Of a stretch of DNA of 64,000 bases, positions 58,207 through 64,000 are shown one piece after another. Made by a program: the position numbers and the translations under genes. Position 1 is the first letter of the stretch, and the number at the start of each line of letters is the position of its first letter. The notes beneath the pieces are model-generated. The model saw only the letters and a program-made list of their open reading frames with translations. It made no database searches and was not told the DNA's origin. This DNA comes from Telopea speciosissima (lineage: Eukaryota; Streptophyta; Magnoliopsida; Proteales; Proteaceae), in contig NC_057922.1 of the NCBI RefSeq assembly GCF_018873765.1, positions 16,009,563-16,073,562 of the forward strand, given 5' to 3'.

Positions 58207-61200
58207 ATTATCCTCTCCCTCTTTGGTTGGTTTTTTTAACAATTCTCTCTCTCTCTCTCTCTCTCATACTAGAGAGATTATAAAAATAACCTTTATGTTT
58301 ATCTCTTTCCTCTTTATATGAACTAACCTTGCTGTTTTCTTATGTACGATATTTTTTATCGTATCTCATTGGTGTGCTCCTTATTTCGCTTGCTTAGAAA
58401 AAGTCTTTTTTTCTTTATTGAGATAGTAGAAAGCTTAAAACCTTATAGATCGAGTTTCCTTCCATCCACGGTGAATGGGATCCCATTCACCGAGGGATGT
58501 GAGAGGGCGAAAATGGGTATCAAGAAGATATTTTGAAACATATCAAAAACTTACGAGGTATTTGTGACATGATAGGTGAACCGTCCTCTATGGATGGAGA
58601 AAAATTTTATCCAAACTTTATTGTACTTTAAACTTTCTTGCAGATCTCTTGTATGTATTTATGGTTTCAGTTTAATGAAACTTTTGCTTTCTATTCTCTA
58701 AAAAGAAAACTGATCCAACGATTGTGAAGAGGAGAGACCGAGAGATCACTTATATTTCCTTTAGCCTCTAAAGTCTAAAGGGTGATTCCTATTCTACACG
58801 AACGGTCCACACGATCATGAACGTTACAAGTGGTGTGATATGCTCACATGGTTGGACTTAATTGGGACCATCCACCATTGATGGGTTCTTCTGAGTGGAC
58901 GTAGGATTATTGATGATTCTTTCTTTTGACTTTAGATTGTTGCCTTCAAAAACTGATCTGATGGTTGTAACCAGTTCCACTTTTGGGTCAATCAAGATTT
59001 CCTTTTTGTCCACCATTGATGATTCTCTCTTTTGACTTTACATTGTGGCCTACAAAAACTGACCTGATGGTTGTAATCATTTTCATTTGGGTCAATCAAG
59101 ATTTCCATTTTGTCCACTTGTTTGACCATTTACTGCTGGGCCTCAACGGACTACACATGCACCATGTGTACAATAAATCAAAAAAAAAAAAAAAAACCAA
59201 CAAAAATTATGAATATTTTATTGATTTATATGTCTATCTTTATCTTCAAATTAAAAAGAAAAAATTGATTTTTTTTTTTTTTTTCAATTTCTATCTATTT
59301 CTTGCCAACCAAACATAGCCAACACGATAATTCAAATTGACAGTATAAATATTTTGTGAAATAGAACATTGTCTGATCGCTTATCTTTGATGCCTCATGC
59401 AGAAGGATTTTTATTAGTTCGATTCTTATTAAACGGTTCAATTTCGACTGGATTTACAATGAAATAGGTATAATTCAAAATTGAACCAAATACTAGGGTC
59501 TTTGGCATGGTGAGGTAGCATGAGCTTGTGACAAGGACATTCTACTACTCCTAAAGGAAAATTTGATTGTTTTGCTTTTGACATTCTCTATGAAATTACT
59601 AAAAATACATGTAACTTAAAAAAAAAAAAAAATTAAAACGCAAAAGCGTTGTGAAGCTATTGGAGAAGCAACACCGTCCACTGTAATTTACCAACATGGA
59701 GGGTCCATTTAGTCAATTTGAACCATTGGTTTGATGGATCACACTCTTGATTAGTTACATGTCAAATTTTATAATCCAATTCAATCTTATGGCTCATTTT
59801 ATATTAAACTTTGCTTGTGTATTTTGAATTTCTTATAATCAAGCTTTGACCATGATTTTTCCATGCGTAAGAAATTATTTGTATTATATTTTTGTAAGTG
59901 AATAGAGGTTTGTGGTAAGTTGAAAGTATGAGTACTAAATATTCTATCACACATGACAGTTATAATTTGTTTGGTGTTGCCTCGATCACCTTCCCAAATT
60001 ATAGTAATTTTTCTTTATGTAATGAAAGATTTCATGAACAATAATGATACTATCCGTGATTTGTCTTTCCATAACAAAAGCAACCTGATACAAGGAGACA
60101 AATCTGTCCGAAAGATCTTAAAGGCGCTTAGCAATAAGCTTGACAATATTCTTATATATATATATGCCACAATTCAAAGACTAATAGGCCTAACATCCTT
60201 AGGATAGATAGTTTTTTCATTTTTGGAGAAAAGCACTCTAACTCCTTCCAAAAAATAAACCTACCAGTTATATCTTACAAGGATTGTAGGAAAACTACTC
60301 TTCTCTATTAATTTGTTTTTTTGTCATTTTTATATTAGGATTTGAGTTTCCTTCATGGCCTATCAAGGTTATTTATGAGATGCTTTCTGTATTCATGTAT
60401 TCCATGACAATCTCATCATAGATAAGATTAAGTTTAGCTTGTGTTATCTAAATTAAGTAGTAGGATGATTGGATTTGTTTCTATTTATATTGTGATCTCC
60501 ATGAATATCCTATCTTGGGTATCTATCAATACACAAATAATTCTTCCAAACCATGAATATTATCAGCTCGTGCTTGTCTCATATAGATCTTTCTTTCACA
60601 TTATACTATTGTCTTTACTACCCTGACCCTAATTTCCAGCCAAGATGAGATAAATGTTCAATTTGAACCATCCATTGGCGTCAATAATATTCATCCAATC
60701 ATCTTTTTCTTAAATATTTTTTTTCATGGTCAGGAGATTGTTGTCTGATCATGCATGTAGCGTTTGCACTAGTACGGGGTCAATGATAACACATGTAGGG
60801 GATATGACTCAATGAGATATTTTATTTCATTGAGGAATGAGTGGTAATTTCACGTGCTCCTATGTCTGGGCACAGAAAACATGTGACTAGTTACCGTTTT
60901 CTTCCTTCTTCTTTTATTGACCAAAGTCATGGGGTTGGATTGGAGAGTGTTTCACAAATCCCATATCAAACCTTACCAACTGTGTTTCGTGCTACTTATA
61001 AAACATGCAAATGCTTAATGTGTTTTTATTAACACCTTTTACGGTGTCAAATAATTTTGTGATCTTTTTTCTTTTTTTTTTAGATTTTTAGAATAATCTT
61101 TTTTTCCAAACATCAAATCATTTCACATTTATATTCAAAAAATGTGTAAAATAATGATATTTTTTTTATAATAACATAATAATAAGTCATTTTTATCCTT

Positions 61201-61434
61201 AATTTAAAAAACTTTTAAGAATAAAGATCAAAGAAAGTGTCAAAATCTAAATACAGCTATAGAGGTATCATTCAGAATGCCCCATATAATTTTAGGAGAA
61301 TATTTCTTGTCTAGGCATAGCCTACGCTAGCACTCCCTCTCTGTCTCTGTTTTCCCCAATGAATGACATCTTTGCCACTATTAGTTGAACTGATAGGGGG
61401 AGCTCATTTATTCTGGCTTGTCCACGTAGCCTTC
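58207..61434. other. Gene-poor intergenic DNA
   Basis: 58243-58265 is a TC run. 58860-59110 holds a duplicated phrase (TTTTGACTTTA.ATTGT.GCCT, AAAACTGA.CTGATGGTTGTAA, GGGTCAATCAAGATTTCC) repeated about 110 bp apart. 60845-60890 and 61305-61340 carry pieces of the GTCTGGGCACAG family. No exon, RNA gene or intact transposon was recognised. Confidence 0.5.
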
Positions 61435-61442
61435 ACTACTAG

Positions 61443-61952
61443 TAAGGGTGTCAATCTGGAACCGTAACCGTATATCGAAATCGAAACCGCCCGTGTAAAA
61501 TCGTACCAAACCGCACCGTTGCAAAAATGGTACGGTACGGTATGGTCAAACGGTATTGACCACGGTACGGTACGGTAACGGTTTTTACCGTCATACCGTC
61601 GGTATGTACCAAAACCGTACCATTTTACCATAATTGTACCGTTTTTGAAACCGTACCATTTGCATACCGTATGCATACCATATTTGTACCGTGTATATAC
61701 CATTTTCATATACATATCGTTTATAAAAATCAAATTTATACCATTTTTTGTACCATACATATACCATTTTTATATCGTACCAAAACCGTTTCGTATATAT
61801 ATCATTTTATATACCGTACCGAAACCGTACCATAGCGGTACGATTGCGGTATTGAAAATAGAGTTCTTAAACGATACGATATAGTATCGGTATTGGATAC
61901 CTATTTTTGATACCGTATCGTATTACCGAAACCGTACCATTTTACAAACCTA
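61443..61952. mobile_element. hAT-like MITE with 8-bp TSD, 510 bp
   Basis: It begins TAAGGGTGTCAATCTGGAAC and ends CCATTTTACAAACCTA, weak terminal inverted repeats. ACTACTAG lies immediately outside both ends (61435-61442 and 61953-61960), a perfect 8-bp target duplication. The interior is full of short inverted words (GGTACGGTACGG, AAACCGTACC, CATACCGT), so it can fold on itself. No transposase. Confidence 0.85.
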
Positions 61953-62329
61953 ACTACTAGGTAGAAAACACCATCCCATTAAAATTTTATTAGAAAAATA
62001 TATATAATATTATGGTGAGGGGTTTGCTGATCTACTCATTCACGAGAAAATAGGGACGTTGTAGGATAGAAATCATTATTTTAAAGATATTTCCAATACT
62101 TTTGTCTTATAAAGGGGAGAGTATTCCTACTTCATGGATCAAAAAAATTTTCTTGTAATATTATAATTTTTTATTACGAAAACTATATATATATTTTTTA
62201 AACTAAATAATTTCCAAAGCTTTTGTTTTAATCCTGTCTCTATTCAGGTCAAGGGATGGTCCCCTCACCATTTCTCCATTTCAATAGTTTTAATTTTGCA
62301 GTAAATATGCCATTCATTTTTCCGTGTAC

Positions 62330-62455
62330 TTGACGTCAAGTACATTTAATAGAGGGAGGTGGATCTTATGTGGACCCCATCTTAGGCAATGTGTTCGGAT
62401 AGGGGTAGGATAGTCATTTCCGCCCCCTCTATTAGATGTACTTGACATCAAGTAT
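62330..62455. repeat. Foldback (MITE-like) repeat with about 27-bp inverted ends
   Basis: TTGACGTCAAGTACATTTAA followed by TAGAGGG pairs with CCCTCTATTAGATGTACTTG followed by ACATCAAG. The core has GTGTTCGGATAGGGGTAGGA and TAGTCATTTC, like the element at 33821-33949. Confidence 0.8.
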
Positions 62456-63077
62456 AAGCAGGCAAATTGAGAGGATAAAGATCTGCCCATCACTTTTTTT
62501 TTCCATTTGAAATGACTCTCATGTCCCTCTTGTATGATGTCTCATTCGACAATCCATTTGTGCCATGTACCCACGAATTGATCACATGTGGGCAATGTGT
62601 CTATCCATGTCTCTTATTATTATTATCATTATTATTGTTGTTCTTCAAGACATCAATGACGACGGCAACAATGTGTGATTCAGAGATAATGTTAGATGTT
62701 AAAGGGAGAGAAAAATCAAGATGAAAAATAGGGGAACATTATATAAAAAGGAAAATTAAAACTAGAAAATAATTAAAAACGAATTAAAAAAAATAAATAA
62801 AAAAGACAATGGATGCAAATCGAGTAGTATAAATTAAGAGTAATTTCTACACTCTTATTTCTACCACGTGTCATGCACTCATGCTAGTTGGATTCAAATG
62901 ACCAATGGGAAGACGGCACCATTATTTGCCAACCACATATGCCCAACCTTATATTGTGCATTTCCTTTATATTATCAGCAGTCTGGTAGACTTGCTCTGG
63001 ACTTTAAAGTTGTTCAAGGTTTGTGTTTTCTCATCATTTATATTTTCTTTTAGAATAATTTTTTGGGATAGAGTTTT

Positions 63078-63390
63078 ATGTCCGGGACCGTGGTCGTTAC
63101 ATCAACACGTAGGCCAATGGAGTGCACAAGAAAGCATCAATTGAGGTGGGGTTTCTGCCTTTTATGGAGGCGGGGCAATCATTTTGTGCCACGACACATT
63201 GCCTTTATATATATTCTTTTAGACCTTCTTCACATAATAAATAGTGGGACTCACATTGGTATTCTCTCTTTTAATAGACGAGTATGTTATAAGAGATGGG
63301 GTTTCTTTGTCATTAAAATTTAGGCCCCACTAATTAAATATTCTATTTTACAGATAAAACCAATGAATCTGGACCACGGCCCCGGACTTG
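63078..63390. repeat. Foldback repeat
   Basis: ATGTCCGGGACCGTGGTCGT at the left pairs imperfectly with TGGACCACGGCCCCGGACTT at the right. The interior shares wording with the repeats at 57280-57545. Confidence 0.6.
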
Positions 63391-64000
63391 CACCTACTCA
63401 GTTTGCCACGAATCATAATTCTATAAGGGACAAATCGGTCCCCCACAAGGGACATCACTGTCTATCCATTTCCTTTCCTAAGTGAGGAAGTTTATTCAAT
63501 TATTTTCTTATAATGAGAAAGATTAGAGTATCCCTCCATTTTAGGAAGGCTATATATTATGAAAATATCACAACTAAAAAGATATCAAAATGGTCTTAAA
63601 TGGTCCGAACAACTAATACAAAATCCTACTTAAAATCTCATTAGAAATATCTAATTTATTTCGTAATAACTTTGATTAACATCAAATAAAGATCTATACT
63701 TCGTGGGGGTGGGATTGAGTAGGAAAGCTCAGATTGAAGCTTTCCCTTGTTTCTTAATGTAATCAAGAAAGAATTGAAGAATTAGAGGGTGGGAGGGTTT
63801 GTTTCTTATTGACGAGAGAGAGAGATAGAGAGAGAGATAATTTGGTTATCAAATGATTTAAAGGGTGTATAACTTGTTGTCACCAAAATGGTGAACTAAG
63901 AAGTTATAATCTTCTTTTAATTACCTCTTATCTTATTTTTAAAATTTATTTAATGTAGTATTTAATGCAAAGATAAAAAAAATGGTTTCAAAAAATTTGA

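Larger units (their letters stand above)
61961..64000. other. Gene-poor right edge
   Basis: AT-rich DNA with foldback repeats at 62330-62455 and 63078-63390, and a GA run at 63813-63838. No coding exon was recognised; the short frames look random. Confidence 0.5.

Noticed and set aside
61404-61884. Tyr/Gly-rich proteins on both strands
   Set aside because: These are translations of degenerate GTACC/GGTAC words in a hAT-like MITE.

Overview
The window is nuclear DNA of a flowering plant. It has spliced genes with GT-AG introns, angiosperm gene families (CDKE/CDK8, NIP aquaporin, MIK2-like LRR receptor kinases, plastid/mitochondrial NDC1), Au-type SINEs, RTE and L1 LINEs, LTR fragments and many MITEs. 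Introns are AT-rich and inflated by transposons (up to about 7.9 kb). A woody non-grass dicot or early-diverging lineage is plausible, but the species cannot be fixed from the sequence.

Region by region. (1) 1914-14514, minus strand: the 5' two thirds of NDC1, a type II NAD(P)H-quinone oxidoreductase, in seven exons; the rest lies off the left edge. Its introns hold an RTE LINE remnant, an Au SINE, and two members of one hAT-like family, the larger with a perfect 8-bp target duplication. Left of NDC1 lie an LTR-like fragment, a stretch resembling plant mitochondrial 26S rRNA, and a second Au SINE. (2) 14515-17164: divergent intergenic region. (3) 17165-32557, plus strand: CDKE1 (CDK8), the kinase of the Mediator kinase module, 15 exons, 501 aa. 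Intron 5 carries two head-to-head RTE fragments and a 2.86-kb Mutator-type element with a perfect 9-bp target duplication, about 232-bp inverted termini and captured pieces of two unrelated genes (an O-fucosyltransferase with introns, and a 12-oxophytodienoate-reductase-like exon). (4) 37205-39311, plus: a complete five-exon NIP aquaporin. (5) 42419-54759, plus: a tandem pair of MIK2-like LRR receptor kinases. The first looks intact apart from an extra residue next to the HRD motif. The second is decayed: frameshifts lie at both ends, and a 982-bp solo LTR whose 5-bp target duplication contains the start codon separates promoter from coding sequence. (6) 54760-64000: gene-poor DNA with a SINE, a hAT-like element, foldback repeats and microsatellites.

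The genes are not an operon. NDC1 and CDKE1 are head to head about 2.65 kb apart; the two kinases are a local duplication. I found no convincing new enzymatic or defence system. The most notable structures are the gene-capturing Mutator-type element inside CDKE1 and the start-codon-duplicating solo LTR in the second kinase. Exon borders were set by eye from splice signals, reading-phase continuity and remembered family sequence.
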